64,000 nucleotides of DNA from Isoperla grammatica (lineage: Eukaryota; Arthropoda; Insecta; Plecoptera; Perlodidae): positions 39,577,872-39,641,871 of the forward strand of contig OX246741.1 in NCBI GenBank assembly GCA_945910005.1, given 5' to 3'. Of this stretch, positions 55,853 to 64,000 are shown piece by piece; the first letter of the stretch is position 1, and every line of letters starts with the position of its first letter. The notes beneath the pieces are model-generated. The model had not been told where the DNA came from and searched no databases. It saw only the letters and a list, made by a program, of their open reading frames with translations. The position numbers and the translations under genes were made by a program.

Positions 55853-57787
55853 TCATATAGCTGGCTCCGGGTGAAGCTCCACTGCTTCAGCAGACAATGA
55901 GGGGGACGTGATCGTAACTCGTCTCCTTCTAGTTGCTCTGGCGCAACAGGCAATTCCTGGAAACTTACATTTTCGTTTATACAGTATAATCACAACTCCG
56001 ATCACCAATAAGGCTGTTACGCTCGAAGGAAGGTAGATTGACAAGGTATGACTTAGGGAATGGTCCTGTTGGGGTCTTATCGACTCCAACCTGTCTAACC
56101 ATTTTTCATAAGGGATTTCGAGAGGGGGAGTTGGATCAGAATTGAACGACTGGAGAACTTGGTCAATTTCGTCGGGAGTGCCTACCGAAGGACTTTGATG
56201 CTTACGTTTATCTGTGCGTGCAACCAATAAGTCTTCTATGGGTGGTATATGAACGTCTAATAATGTGTTATTTATAGTAGTAATGACCGTATAATGGGGG
56301 AGAAGTAAAAAGTCGGAACTTTGTACGTAGCAATTATTCGGCACTATTAGCGGTCCTGCACCTGAAACGCGCTGTACGTGAGAAGCAGTTAACTGTGTTG
56401 ACGCGGCCGATTGACATTGAAATATTAAGGTATCGGGACCGGAACTATAGATCCATGAGTCTGAATTTTTATTTTTGAAAAAGGTTGGATTAAAATCTAC
56501 GATTACTGTTTTTTCACATAGACGAGTAACTTCGATCTCTTCTCCTAAAAATAGCGCAGAAAGACAAGTTGCCTTACTTCTCCTGTTTACGGAAGTTAGG
56601 GGCGGACAAACGCGCAAAACACCTTGGACACACATAGCGAGATAGTCAGAAGTTAATTCCAAAAATAATTGTCTATCTGGCGTGATTGCAAAATAGGCAA
56701 ATTGCGGATAGATAACGATCGCTGCTGACTGATTATGTAATTGGACTGGTAAAGGGAGTGTTTTATATAACTCATAAAGTCGGTTGGGAGCTTTTAGGGG
56801 AATATTAATATAAATCCGTATAACAGAACCAAAGGACGCGGCGCTTACTGTAGCGAGACTATAATATAAATACATTTCTTCAAGCCTGAGATTTGTTATG
56901 AGCTGGAGGTCAATAGGCAAATGCGGTTGGATCGTAGTTAGGATTTCGAGAAGTTTACGGGGTGAGAGGAAATTGGAACTGAGTTTTCCCGTCGAGGCTG
57001 TCGCGAGTGCTTCCTTGAGTTGGCCCACCTCCTCTGTTATATCGAATATAGTAGCTTCTAAGGTTCGTAATAATGAATTTATGACGTAAGAATGACCTAT
57101 AGCTGAACTTAGAGTCCCTGTAGTTTCTTTGAAGTGGTTTTCTAAGGTTTTAACTTTGTTATTCAAGTCTACTACTACAGAATGTAATTCTGATATCTCT
57201 TTATTGTTTTGTTCTAATCTTTTTGCGCCTTCCTTAATAAAGGAAATTTGTTCCTGCATTAAGTGGGTCATAACCTCGCTACCTTCTTCTAGACTCTGAA
57301 TTTTTGAATTTATTCTCTCTAAATCGTTATTGTCCACTACTCCAAACAAAAACTTAAGTCCTGTACCAATGAAGTTCAAAGCTCCTCTACGTGTACGAAT
57401 TCCTTCAGAAGCAACCGTGTCGTGTAAGATTTTAACATGTTCTAATACCTTGTTCCCTTTGTTTATTAAGTAACTAACTTCTCTATCTAATAGTATCTTG
57501 TGATTATCCGCTAACTCTACATGCCCAGTAAGGGAGCGGGTTACGTCAATGCTCTTAATACTAGAAACCTTGTCAATATAATTAATAATAAGATTTGTAT
57601 ACATATCCATATCCACATCCATGCCGATGGACCATTTGTCGCCGGAGAGGAGCATGGTTGAGTCTGGCAGAAACACCATCCCCTTATTGTACTCGTCCGT
57701 ACTCTGGCCTGGCTGTATGGAAGCTATAGCAAACATGGCGATTGCGAACATCCACATGGATAACACGTATAAGCTCATCTGTAACAT
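55853..57787 (-). CDS. env: Env, baculovirus-F/errantivirus-like fusion glycoprotein (644 aa)
   Basis: Uninterrupted from ATG 57787. Hydrophobic signal peptide at about residues 8-24. A furin-type RTRR (131-134) is followed by a glycine- and hydrophobic-rich fusion-peptide-like GALNFIGTGLKFLFG. Next come long helical heptads (about 150-230), a Cys-rich middle, one transmembrane segment (about 588-602, SSVTALLVIGVVIIL) with YKRK stop-transfer, and a short basic tail. Size and order match the envelope proteins of insect errantiviruses and baculovirus F proteins, which merge membranes during entry. A splice-acceptor-like TTATGTTACAG ends at 57779, just before a second in-frame Met (residue 4), as expected for a spliced env mRNA. 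No break is seen, although pol is broken. Confidence 0.9.
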   Translation of the reverse strand: MLQMSLYVLSMWMFAIAMFAIASIQPGQSTDEYNKGMVFLPDSTMLLSGDKWSIGMDVDMDMYTNLIINYIDKVSSIKSIDVTRSLTGHVELADNHKILLDREVSYLINKGNKVLEHVKILHDTVASEGIRTRRGALNFIGTGLKFLFGVVDNNDLERINSKIQSLEEGSEVMTHLMQEQISFIKEGAKRLEQNNKEISELHSVVVDLNNKVKTLENHFKETTGTLSSAIGHSYVINSLLRTLEATIFDITEEVGQLKEALATASTGKLSSNFLSPRKLLEILTTIQPHLPIDLQLITNLRLEEMYLYYSLATVSAASFGSVIRIYINIPLKAPNRLYELYKTLPLPVQLHNQSAAIVIYPQFAYFAITPDRQLFLELTSDYLAMCVQGVLRVCPPLTSVNRRSKATCLSALFLGEEIEVTRLCEKTVIVDFNPTFFKNKNSDSWIYSSGPDTLIFQCQSAASTQLTASHVQRVSGAGPLIVPNNCYVQSSDFLLLPHYTVITTINNTLLDVHIPPIEDLLVARTDKRKHQSPSVGTPDEIDQVLQSFNSDPTPPLEIPYEKWLDRLESIRPQQDHSLSHTLSIYLPSSVTALLVIGVVIILYKRKCKFPGIACCARATRRRRVTITSPSLSAEAVELHPEPAI

Positions 57788-57834
57788 AAGAAAATTAGTT
57801 TCTTCGTCTCATAACCTCCCTGGTTATCTTCTGA

Positions 57835-58541
57835 TTTTTTTTTTTTTTTTTTTTTTTTTTTATTGCCTTGTATGTAGGCCTATATCAAACCCACAAACTT
57901 TGTTCGGAGTTAGTCAACATCGGAATCCAAAATTCCTCTTCTTCATATGGGTATTTACCATATTTTGTTTTGTAATCCTCATTTACAGAGTCCAGCATTT
58001 GTTTTAGCATCGCCAACTTACGAAGATTTGATGCGAATGGGCCCCGCTTTTCTATTAGTGTTTTCATGTACCAATATGAGCACGCAGCTTCCTTAGCGTA
58101 CACATAGTCGTGTAATTGTTTGAAACAGGCTTCCCACATCTGCTGTGACTCCATGACTTGGTGCTAAAACAACAATTGTTTTTGTTTCCTAGACCTATTT
58201 ATTCACTCTTGTGAATAAATGCTTGCGCCTTACCATAACGCTTTTCTTCTTTTCCCATTCCCTTTTTTTTTGTATATATATATATATTCATTTTAAACAA
58301 TTTATTATTTCTATCCAACAACCGTTCTCAGTTTGTTAAATAATGAAGAGTAATAGTTTCTTAGTTATATCTACATTCTACAATCTACGCAACACTATCC
58401 AATCCTACTTTCTCTTTCAGCGTTGTGTTTACACGAGTTTCCAATGCTATTTTAAGGCAGGTGACAATAAGGCCTATTTGTCAAGCTTTTAACTTTACCT
58501 AACTTGCTAGATTATTCCATATAACCCATCAAGTTACGTCA
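57835..58541 (-). mobile_element. Poly(A)-tailed retroposed insert between pol and env
   Basis: On the minus strand the insert ends with A27 (57861-57835), two bases, then AGAAGATAAC (57832-57823). The same 10 bases occur at 58551-58542 at the other end, a target-site duplication of the type made by LINE-driven retroposition. Removing the insert (and the TIR element beside it) would let the pol frame close at a stop at 57795-57797, eight bases before the env ATG, the compact layout expected for this virus type. So the 89-codon frame inside belongs to an inserted transcript rather than to the virus. Confidence 0.72.
57885..58154 (-). CDS. Unidentified 89-aa reading frame in the retroposed insert
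   Basis: ATG at 58154 to TGA at 57885-57887, 24 bases ahead of the poly(A). The peptide is rich in aromatic and charged residues: WEACFKQLHDYVYAKEAACS near the start, a basic helical middle (RKLAMLKQML) and YPYEEEEFWIP near the end. No signal peptide, no membrane segment, no metal-binding motif. I do not recognise the family. Its intact state and the poly(A) suggest a processed host or element mRNA with a very short 3' UTR. An alternative is a viral accessory ORF, which the flanking duplication argues against. Confidence 0.5.
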   Translation of the reverse strand: MESQQMWEACFKQLHDYVYAKEAACSYWYMKTLIEKRGPFASNLRKLAMLKQMLDSVNEDYKTKYGKYPYEEEEFWIPMLTNSEQSLWV

Positions 58542-58557
58542 GTTATCTTCTCTTTTA

Positions 58558-59498
58558 GGGCCGGTTCCACCAAACGTTAAGCGTCAGTTATATTTAGCTA
58601 ACTGTCAGTTAATTTAGTTTGGTGTTCCACCATCACTAAACTGGACTTTAAATCTTAATAACTGCCAGTTAAACTAAGCGGCAGATCCTCTTCCGCTTAA
58701 AATTAGAACTTCACATTAGCCACATAGTAAACAAATGATTGTGAGGTTATGTGGAGGTATCCAGACTAGTCATCTCTTTATTTACCACTTGCCTGTGGCC
58801 AAACATCTAGGCTACATTTGTGAACATATTTTAATTGCATTTTAATACATAGTTTGCATGTGGGCCTATTTGTGTAAAGATTCGTTCTAAAGCCTAGGCT
58901 TTGCATATCCAGGCCTAGGTAGGCCTATAGGCGCTAGGCTAGGCTTGGAACTGGGCTACGGCGGACATATGCACAACATATTCAACTTGTACTAGCCTAG
59001 ACCCTAGGCCCAGGTAGGCCTAGGCGCTAGGCTGGGCTTGGAACTGGGCTACGGCGGACGTATGCACAGATAACGATTCAACTTGTACTAGGCCCAGCCT
59101 AGACCCTAGGCCCAGGTAGGCCTACCCAGCCAGGCCTAGGTAGGCCTAGGCGCTAGGTTGGGTTAGGAACTGGGCTACGGCGGACGTATGCACAGATAAC
59201 AGATTCAACTTGTACTAGGCCCAGCCTAGACCCTAGGCCCAGGCCAGGCCTAGGTAGGCCTAGGCGCTAGGTTGGGCTGGGAACTGGAAAGACACAGCCT
59301 TGCGGAAATAACGGGGCACGCCAGCTCTATTTATGCTTTAGTAAACGACCAATCACAGGCTCGCTTACAAAATAACTGCCAGTTAGCTAACTGAGACTTC
59401 GAAAAACATGGTGGAACGCGACCATCTTTAATGTTAACTTTAAAAATAACTGAAGCTTTGCTAAACTCGAGTTTATAATCATTTGGTGGAACCGGGCC
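58558..59498. mobile_element. TIR element (~941 bp) inserted at the end of pol
   Basis: GGGCCGGTTCCACCAAA at 58558 is matched by the complement of TTTGGTGGAACCGGGCC ending at 59498 (one mismatch); TA flanks both ends. Sub-terminal CAGTTA/TAACTG words are inverted at both ends. The centre has four tandem units of about 95-120 bp (58928-59290) with GGCTACGGCGGAC, TATGCACA and TTCAACTTGTACTA, joined by GGCCTAGG words. Non-coding. It supplies an accidental C-terminus to pol. Confidence 0.85.
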
Positions 59499-61763
59499 TA
59501 AGCTGTACAATTTTAAGCGGTTCGCGTGAACTATTTGGTCTCTTCCCTTCCCATATATGTCCTTGATTTTGAAAACTACGGGAGATCTAACCTCGATTAT
59601 TCTAAATGGACCTGTATATAGTTGGAATAATTTTTTTGTTAATGACTTTTGTACCTTAGGGGTGTACAAAAAGACTTTATCGCCTAGATGTAACTGTACT
59701 GGTTTAGCACTCTTGTTATAGTAAGCTACTCTTCTGTCGGTACATTCCTTGAGTTTTTGTTTAACAACCTGAAATACATCTTTTAATCTCTGGCTTAGTT
59801 CGCTGCTATAATTAGAATCGGTATCGTACCTAGTTCTAGAGGGTCGAGTTATTGAATCAAATGGCAGCTCTATATCCCGCCCGTATATTAAGAAAAAGGG
59901 AGTCTCTCCTGTGCTACAGTGAGGGGTAGCGCGATAGGCTAGCAAGGCAAATGGGAGCCAGGAGTCCCAATCAGTTTGATCTTTATTCACATAGTGTGAT
60001 AAAATGTCGGCGTACGTTCTGTGGTTCCTCTCGCATTGCGCATTTCCGATAGGGTGGTAGGGCGTCGTTTGGATTTTCTTTATGTGTAATAGCTCACACA
60101 CTTCTCTCATTACTTGACCTACAAGGTTGACGCCACAGTCCGTTAATAACCTTTCTGGAATGCCGTGTCTCGTAACTATCTGTGTGACGAAAGCTTTAGC
60201 TATAGTAGAGGCTTTCTGATCGGGTAATGCCACACATTCGGGGTATTTACTGAAGAAATCTGTGAATGTTAGAATGTACTTGTTACCTTCAAGGGTTTGC
60301 GGTAAGGGACCTACAATGTCCATGGAGCAAATCATGAACGGTCTATCTACTTCCGGGAAACGCTGAAGGGGTGCCTTGCGTGAATGCGGGGAGGTTTTTC
60401 TACGGTTGCACGAGATACATTTTTGACAATAGTATTTTATATCGGCGTTCATGCCTGGCCAAAAGAATCTACTCTTTATAAGTTCGGTGCATCGAGTGAC
60501 GCCACAGTGTCCTGCCATGGGTGTGTCGTGATATGATTTTAGGATCCTTTGTATCATTGTTTTTGGCACCACGAGTTGGTCCTGACGCTGACCTGCAGTT
60601 CGAATCTTGTACAACAACTCTTCCTCATCTAGAGCGTACGTTTCATCGCTCATGTTATCAATCTTTAATTTCTCTATAATGGTTTGTAAGAACGGGTCTA
60701 ATCTCTGCTCTTCCCCTATACGTTGTCTATCCCATATCGGCTCGTAATCTGTCGTTATAGAGTTAACGTATATACGTGACAAACAATCGGCGTTAGTGTT
60801 GAGTTTACCCTCTCGGTACGCCACTGTAAAATTATAATCACTAAGGAGGATCGACCAGCGTGCTAAACGGGAAGTGGGATCCTTAAGGGAGTCTAGCCAA
60901 ACAAGGGGGCGGTGATCACAATACACGGTGAAATGGTTACCGTACAGATAACAATTGAAGTGTTTTATACCGAAAATTATACCTAATAATTCCCGTTCGG
61001 TAACAGAATAGTTTACTTCGCTTTTATTTAACACCCGAGAAGCATATCCAACTGGTTTTTCTACACCTTCTACAATTTGTGACAGAACAGCCCCAACAGC
61101 GAAATTACTACTATCTGTTGAAAGGATGAACTCTTTATTGAAATCAGGATATACAAGAACTGGTTCTTTACACAAGGCTTCCTTAAGGTAAATGAACGCG
61201 TCCTCTTGTTCTTTTTCCCAACCAAAGGGGGTGTCCTTTTTTGTCAGCACAGTCAAAGCCTTAGCCTTAGCAGCATATTGGTGGATGAACCTTCTATAAT
61301 AGCCGGACATTCCTAGGAAACTTTTGACTTCGGTTACCGTTGTAGGGCGGGGATAATTTTTAATCACTTGAATTTTATTAGGGTTTGGTTTGATACCTGA
61401 CTCGGAAATAACTTGACCAAGATAATCTATCTCTGTTCGGAGGAATTGGCACTTCGAAGGTTGGAGTTTAAGATTTGCATCCCTCAATGTACTAAATACT
61501 TCTTCTAATCTCTCGTTATGCTCTTCTATAGTTCTTCCATACGTCAAAATATCGTCTAAATAAACTAGACAGCGGATTCCTATCAACCCGGACAAGACAG
61601 AATCCATCAACCTCTGAAAAAGAGCCGCGCTATTTTTTAATCCCATCACAAGGCGTGTGAATTGAAGATGTTCCCTCCCGGTCACTATCGCACATTTGGG
61701 TCTATCTGAAGGCGGAATTTGCACTTGAAAATACCCGGAATCTAAATCTAGGGAGGAGAAATA
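59331..61763 (-). CDS. pol: Pol of the env element: RT core, RNase H, integrase
   Basis: Open from 61763, directly after a nonsense codon (61764-61766), to 59331. RT: SSLDLDSGYFQV with the first catalytic Asp, VMGLKNSAALFQRLM and VYLDDIL (61568-61548). RNase H: FILSTDSSNFAVGAVL, SVTERELLGIIF, YCDHRPLVWL. Integrase: finger HDTPMAGHCG...CQKCISC, then catalytic acids in SMDIVGPL, LTDCGVNL and NAQCERNHRT, and the C-terminal YTGPFRIIEV region ending VHANRLKLYSL at the TIR boundary (59499). The last ~56 codons are read from the inserted TIR element and are not native. The catalytic residues persist, but nonsense, frameshift and insertion make the gene non-functional. Confidence 0.92.
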   Translation of the reverse strand, partial: YFSSLDLDSGYFQVQIPPSDRPKCAIVTGREHLQFTRLVMGLKNSAALFQRLMDSVLSGLIGIRCLVYLDDILTYGRTIEEHNERLEEVFSTLRDANLKLQPSKCQFLRTEIDYLGQVISESGIKPNPNKIQVIKNYPRPTTVTEVKSFLGMSGYYRRFIHQYAAKAKALTVLTKKDTPFGWEKEQEDAFIYLKEALCKEPVLVYPDFNKEFILSTDSSNFAVGAVLSQIVEGVEKPVGYASRVLNKSEVNYSVTERELLGIIFGIKHFNCYLYGNHFTVYCDHRPLVWLDSLKDPTSRLARWSILLSDYNFTVAYREGKLNTNADCLSRIYVNSITTDYEPIWDRQRIGEEQRLDPFLQTIIEKLKIDNMSDETYALDEEELLYKIRTAGQRQDQLVVPKTMIQRILKSYHDTPMAGHCGVTRCTELIKSRFFWPGMNADIKYYCQKCISCNRRKTSPHSRKAPLQRFPEVDRPFMICSMDIVGPLPQTLEGNKYILTFTDFFSKYPECVALPDQKASTIAKAFVTQIVTRHGIPERLLTDCGVNLVGQVMREVCELLHIKKIQTTPYHPIGNAQCERNHRTYADILSHYVNKDQTDWDSWLPFALLAYRATPHCSTGETPFFLIYGRDIELPFDSITRPSRTRYDTDSNYSSELSQRLKDVFQVVKQKLKECTDRRVAYYNKSAKPVQLHLGDKVFLYTPKVQKSLTKKLFQLYTGPFRIIEVRSPVVFKIKDIYGKGRDQIVHANRLKLYSLGPVPPNDYKLEFSKASVIFKVNIKDGRVPPCFSKSQLANWQLFCKRACDWSFTKA

Positions 61764-62023
61764 TTAAGCGCCACCTAAAAGATCCAAGGATTCGTTTATG
61801 TTAGGTAGTGTCCAGATTTGAGACTTAGTGATACTATTTAATCCGCGCATATCAGCGACAACCCTGTACTTGGTGGGGCCGGGGGAACCGTCGGGTAAGA
61901 GTCTGTTTGCCTTTGGTACTAGGATTACTGGAAAGCTCCATTCACTTTCGGTGGGTTCTAAAATTCCTTTTTCTTTCATTTCCTGTATGTGGGCATCAAG
62001 AAATTTCGCGTTTCGAATGAGGG
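61764..62023 (-). pseudogene. RT N-terminal segment, bounded by a frameshift and a nonsense codon
   Basis: This frame (open to 62060) carries the RT start: DAHIQEMKEKGILEPTESEW, FPVILVPKAN, YRVVADMRGLN and LPNINESLDLL. It ends at TAA 61764-61766 in the middle of RT, and the same frame continues as the main pol ORF. Upstream the protease frame stops near 61998 and the match jumps frame at about 62000-62015, a one-base indel. Both lesions are inside conserved RT. Confidence 0.88.
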
Positions 62024-63453
62024 ATGCGATACGGGGGTTTCTTAATAGGCTTTGCCCCATCCACTAACTCGATTTTATGTTGGACCTTAGACGTACATCC
62101 AAACGTAGCCTGGTCTTGGGTGAAAAGATCAAGGTGTTTAGCTAGAAACGTTTGCATTTTTTGTTTGTTTTCCTGATCGAGGTGTTCTAAGTTCCATAAC
62201 CCTTCCATATCAATTTCGGATAGTTTGGGTGGTTGTTGTTGTGTAATGGAGGATATCATTGAATGTTCTCTATTTTCGCTTTTACTTTCTACGGGGACGC
62301 GTTCTACATATCCTACAACTGTATTTTTAGGTATTTCAATTTCCGCGTTTGATACGTTAATTATTAGCAATTGAATGAGCTTATTTTCATTTCCTGTGTG
62401 TAGGGCGCGAGCACAAGTTACTCCATGTATCGAGATGTCAGTTGGTTCGAATATCAACGCCCCTTCGCTGGATAAGGTGCTGCCATTAGTAGTTACATAT
62501 TTATGTTTCCCTTCACACATGTATTCAGAACGCGCGGGAATCAATGTTCTATCAGTGATTCGAACTGTATTGGCCTGGGGTCTTGGGTTCGGGTCTAGGG
62601 CATCCGGCGGAGTCTTATTAGCTGAATTAGGGGAGCTAGAAGTCGAAGAACGGCTAACAACACTAATCTCTTGTCTTCCTTCCCTAGTCTTATGCACGTC
62701 CGCTTCTTTACTGTTAAAGGTGCAATTCAAGTTAACTCGACAATTACCTAATCTCCTCGACTCGTCGTTGGCCGACATGTTCTGATTACTATCTAGGAGA
62801 CGGTGCATTTGTCGAGAGGTACTGGCGACGTGTTGTCGGCCGTCTCCGTGGTTAACAATTTCCCCTTTTGGTTCACTTGTTTTTCCTATTACCGGAATGG
62901 AGTTATCCCCTTGCCATACTCGTTTGTCTCCCGAAACTATTCCTATTTTAAATCCATCAATGAAGTCCTTTCCTATGATCCCATCTACATCGTCAAACAG
63001 TGTATTATCCGCAATTACAAAGGGGTGTCGGTATTGTTTAGATCCCAACCACAATGTTATGTCAGTTTCGCCCCATATCGGAACGGTGTGACCTGTGAAA
63101 CTGTTTAACTGTTGATCTGTCTGTCTAATTAACATGCTATCTGCAATCAGGGACCGTTTTATTAAGCTTACGCCTGCTCCTCCGTCTAGTAGTAGATGTA
63201 CTAGCTGTTCTGTCTGATCTGCGTTTGTAATCACTCCTACAACAGTGGTTCCTTCGCCTCGACGCAAGCCTAAAATTTTACATTGTTTATCGTAATTTCG
63301 TCTGTGAGAATACCTGTGGCACCTAAAATTTTGATTTTTATAGGCCCTTACATTCTGGTGCGCGAAGTAGTGCCGCGAGCGTTTGGGTGCATTGAATGGT
63401 TTACTTGGGGACAATATCGCATGTAATGACCCGTCTGGTGACAGTAATAACAC
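61996..63453 (-). CDS. pro: Protease and linker region of the env element's pol
   Basis: The open frame lies one base back (-1) from gag and overlaps it by about 105 bases, consistent with -1 frameshifting, but I see no canonical X XXY YYZ heptamer in the overlap. Residues about 70-160 fit a retroviral aspartic protease: HLLLDGGAGVSLIKRS in the place of the usual D-T/S-G-A, then IIGKDFIDG. A Gly replaces the Thr/Ser after the catalytic Asp, which is unusual. A long hydrophilic linker follows, then the RT start signature KPIKKPPYRIPHSKRE, where the frame breaks and stops at 61996. Confidence 0.8.
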   Translation of the reverse strand: MLLLSPDGSLHAILSPSKPFNAPKRSRHYFAHQNVRAYKNQNFRCHRYSHRRNYDKQCKILGLRRGEGTTVVGVITNADQTEQLVHLLLDGGAGVSLIKRSLIADSMLIRQTDQQLNSFTGHTVPIWGETDITLWLGSKQYRHPFVIADNTLFDDVDGIIGKDFIDGFKIGIVSGDKRVWQGDNSIPVIGKTSEPKGEIVNHGDGRQHVASTSRQMHRLLDSNQNMSANDESRRLGNCRVNLNCTFNSKEADVHKTREGRQEISVVSRSSTSSSPNSANKTPPDALDPNPRPQANTVRITDRTLIPARSEYMCEGKHKYVTTNGSTLSSEGALIFEPTDISIHGVTCARALHTGNENKLIQLLIINVSNAEIEIPKNTVVGYVERVPVESKSENREHSMISSITQQQPPKLSEIDMEGLWNLEHLDQENKQKMQTFLAKHLDLFTQDQATFGCTSKVQHKIELVDGAKPIKKPPYRIPHSKREIS

Positions 63454-64000
63454 GAGTTGTTATTTAGAAATGCGCGTGTCGACGAAACCGCCCTTTCTTG
63501 TTCCGGTCCTCTGACGACTGACTGACCTCGTTGCCCTGGTGATAACCCTTGACCTTGCTGTTTTTTTCTACACTCGCGAATAAGGTGGCCAGGGATGTTA
63601 CAAAAATAGCACCGCTTAGCTTGTCTACATTCTTTAGCTACATGACCAACCCGCTGGCAATTATAACACTGATTCCTCGAGGAAAACCCATTTTGTTGGT
63701 TATTATGTTGTTGTTGTCCCTGGTTATCAAATGTATTCCCATAAGATCTAGCACGACCGTTGTTAGCCTTGGGAAAGGGTTGGATGGATGTGTTTCCTGA
63801 GTTTCCGGGCGTTTGGATATTGTTAGGTGATTGCGGGGTAATAGGGTTAATTGCCTGTTTCTTTTCATTTACTAATAAATCGTTACGACTTTCCTCTATT
63901 GCCATTTGAATAGCGTCAACGAATGTTTTAGGGTTTCTGAGTAAAACGAATCGTTTGACTTCCCTTAGCCCACGTAAGAATTGTGCCAATAACTGCTCTT
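63348..64000 (-). CDS. gag: Gag of the env element, C-terminal part (runs off the window)
   Basis: The frame is open to the right edge, so the start is outside. The visible part begins with the capsid C-terminus (QFLRGLREVKRFVLLRNPKT), a Gln/Asn-rich linker, and three zinc knuckles: CYNCQRVGHVAKEC, CYFCNIPGHLIREC and CYYCHQTGHYMRYC (all CX2CX4HX4C; about residues 108-121, 127-140 and 180-193 counted from 63989). Two are clustered and the third is separated by a Gly/Gln-rich spacer. Stop TAA at 63348-63350. Three knuckles are more than most Ty3-type gag proteins have. Confidence 0.88.
   Translation of the reverse strand, partial: EQLLAQFLRGLREVKRFVLLRNPKTFVDAIQMAIEESRNDLLVNEKKQAINPITPQSPNNIQTPGNSGNTSIQPFPKANNGRARSYGNTFDNQGQQQHNNQQNGFSSRNQCYNCQRVGHVAKECRQAKRCYFCNIPGHLIRECRKKQQGQGLSPGQRGQSVVRGPEQERAVSSTRAFLNNNSCYYCHQTGHYMRYCPQVNHSMHPNARGTTSRTRM

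Noticed and set aside
63348..63465. Canonical slippery heptamer for the env element's gag-pro overlap
   Set aside because: The overlap allows a -1 shift, but no X XXY YYZ heptamer is present in gag phase, so I do not annotate a site.

Overview
The window is eukaryotic (metazoan) repeat-rich DNA. There is no operon structure, exons carry GT...AG borders, and satellites, inverted-repeat DNA transposons, tRNA-derived SINEs and LTR retroelements are nested in one another. The words TAGGCC/GGCCTA recur throughout. An env-bearing Ty3-like element with a baculovirus-F-like fusion protein and a short degenerate CCTAA tract are compatible with an invertebrate (arthropod tracts of this kind are common), but the species cannot be fixed from the window. 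I see no certain ordinary host gene; nearly all coding signal is mobile-element protein, much of it broken.

Layout. 1-7.9 kb: small foldback and terminal-inverted-repeat (TIR) elements, including a PIF-Harbinger deletion derivative that keeps one first exon (5315-5932) and a FLYWCH zinc-finger pseudogene (6413-6854). 7.9-16.55 kb: satellite of a 45-bp unit that grades into a ~92-bp dimer, interrupted by a 1.5-kb hAT-type element with a perfect 8-bp target duplication and by a 0.74-kb TIR element. 16.55-24.6 kb: a second satellite (~114-bp monomer) organised in a 2,024-bp higher-order repeat, invaded by a deleted Ty3 element on the minus strand (LTR, PBS, gag, integrase scrap) and a 148-bp MITE.

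24.6-48.1 kb: what looks like one broken PIF-Harbinger transposon with its usual two genes in convergent orientation: a Myb/SANT-like gene (+, three exons) and a nuclease gene (-, two recognisable exons at 48.1-47.9 kb and 30.16-29.88 kb). The nuclease intron is split by a single ~17.3-kb plus-strand Ty3-type retrotransposon (about 30332-47663). That element has a tRNA-Pro type primer binding site, about 10 kb of leader filled by tandem arrays of 73-, 60- and 36-bp units, gag, a textbook -1 frameshift site, protease, and a pol that has lost its C-terminus by a deletion into the 3' LTR.

48.1-55.8 kb: intergenic DNA with several MITEs and a dead LINE reverse-transcriptase tail. 55.85-64 kb: a minus-strand env-bearing Ty3 retrovirus-like element running off the right edge: gag with three zinc knuckles, protease, RT/RNaseH/integrase (frameshift plus nonsense codon) and an uninterrupted 644-residue env. 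Its pol-env junction has been split by a TIR element and by a poly(A)-tailed insert with a 10-bp target duplication that carries an unidentified 89-codon reading frame.

The most interesting items are the giant nested retroelement with its repeat-built leader (tens of identical short upstream ORFs and about 23 acceptor-like splice sites), its frameshift signal, the 2,024-bp higher-order satellite, and the intact env beside a dead pol.
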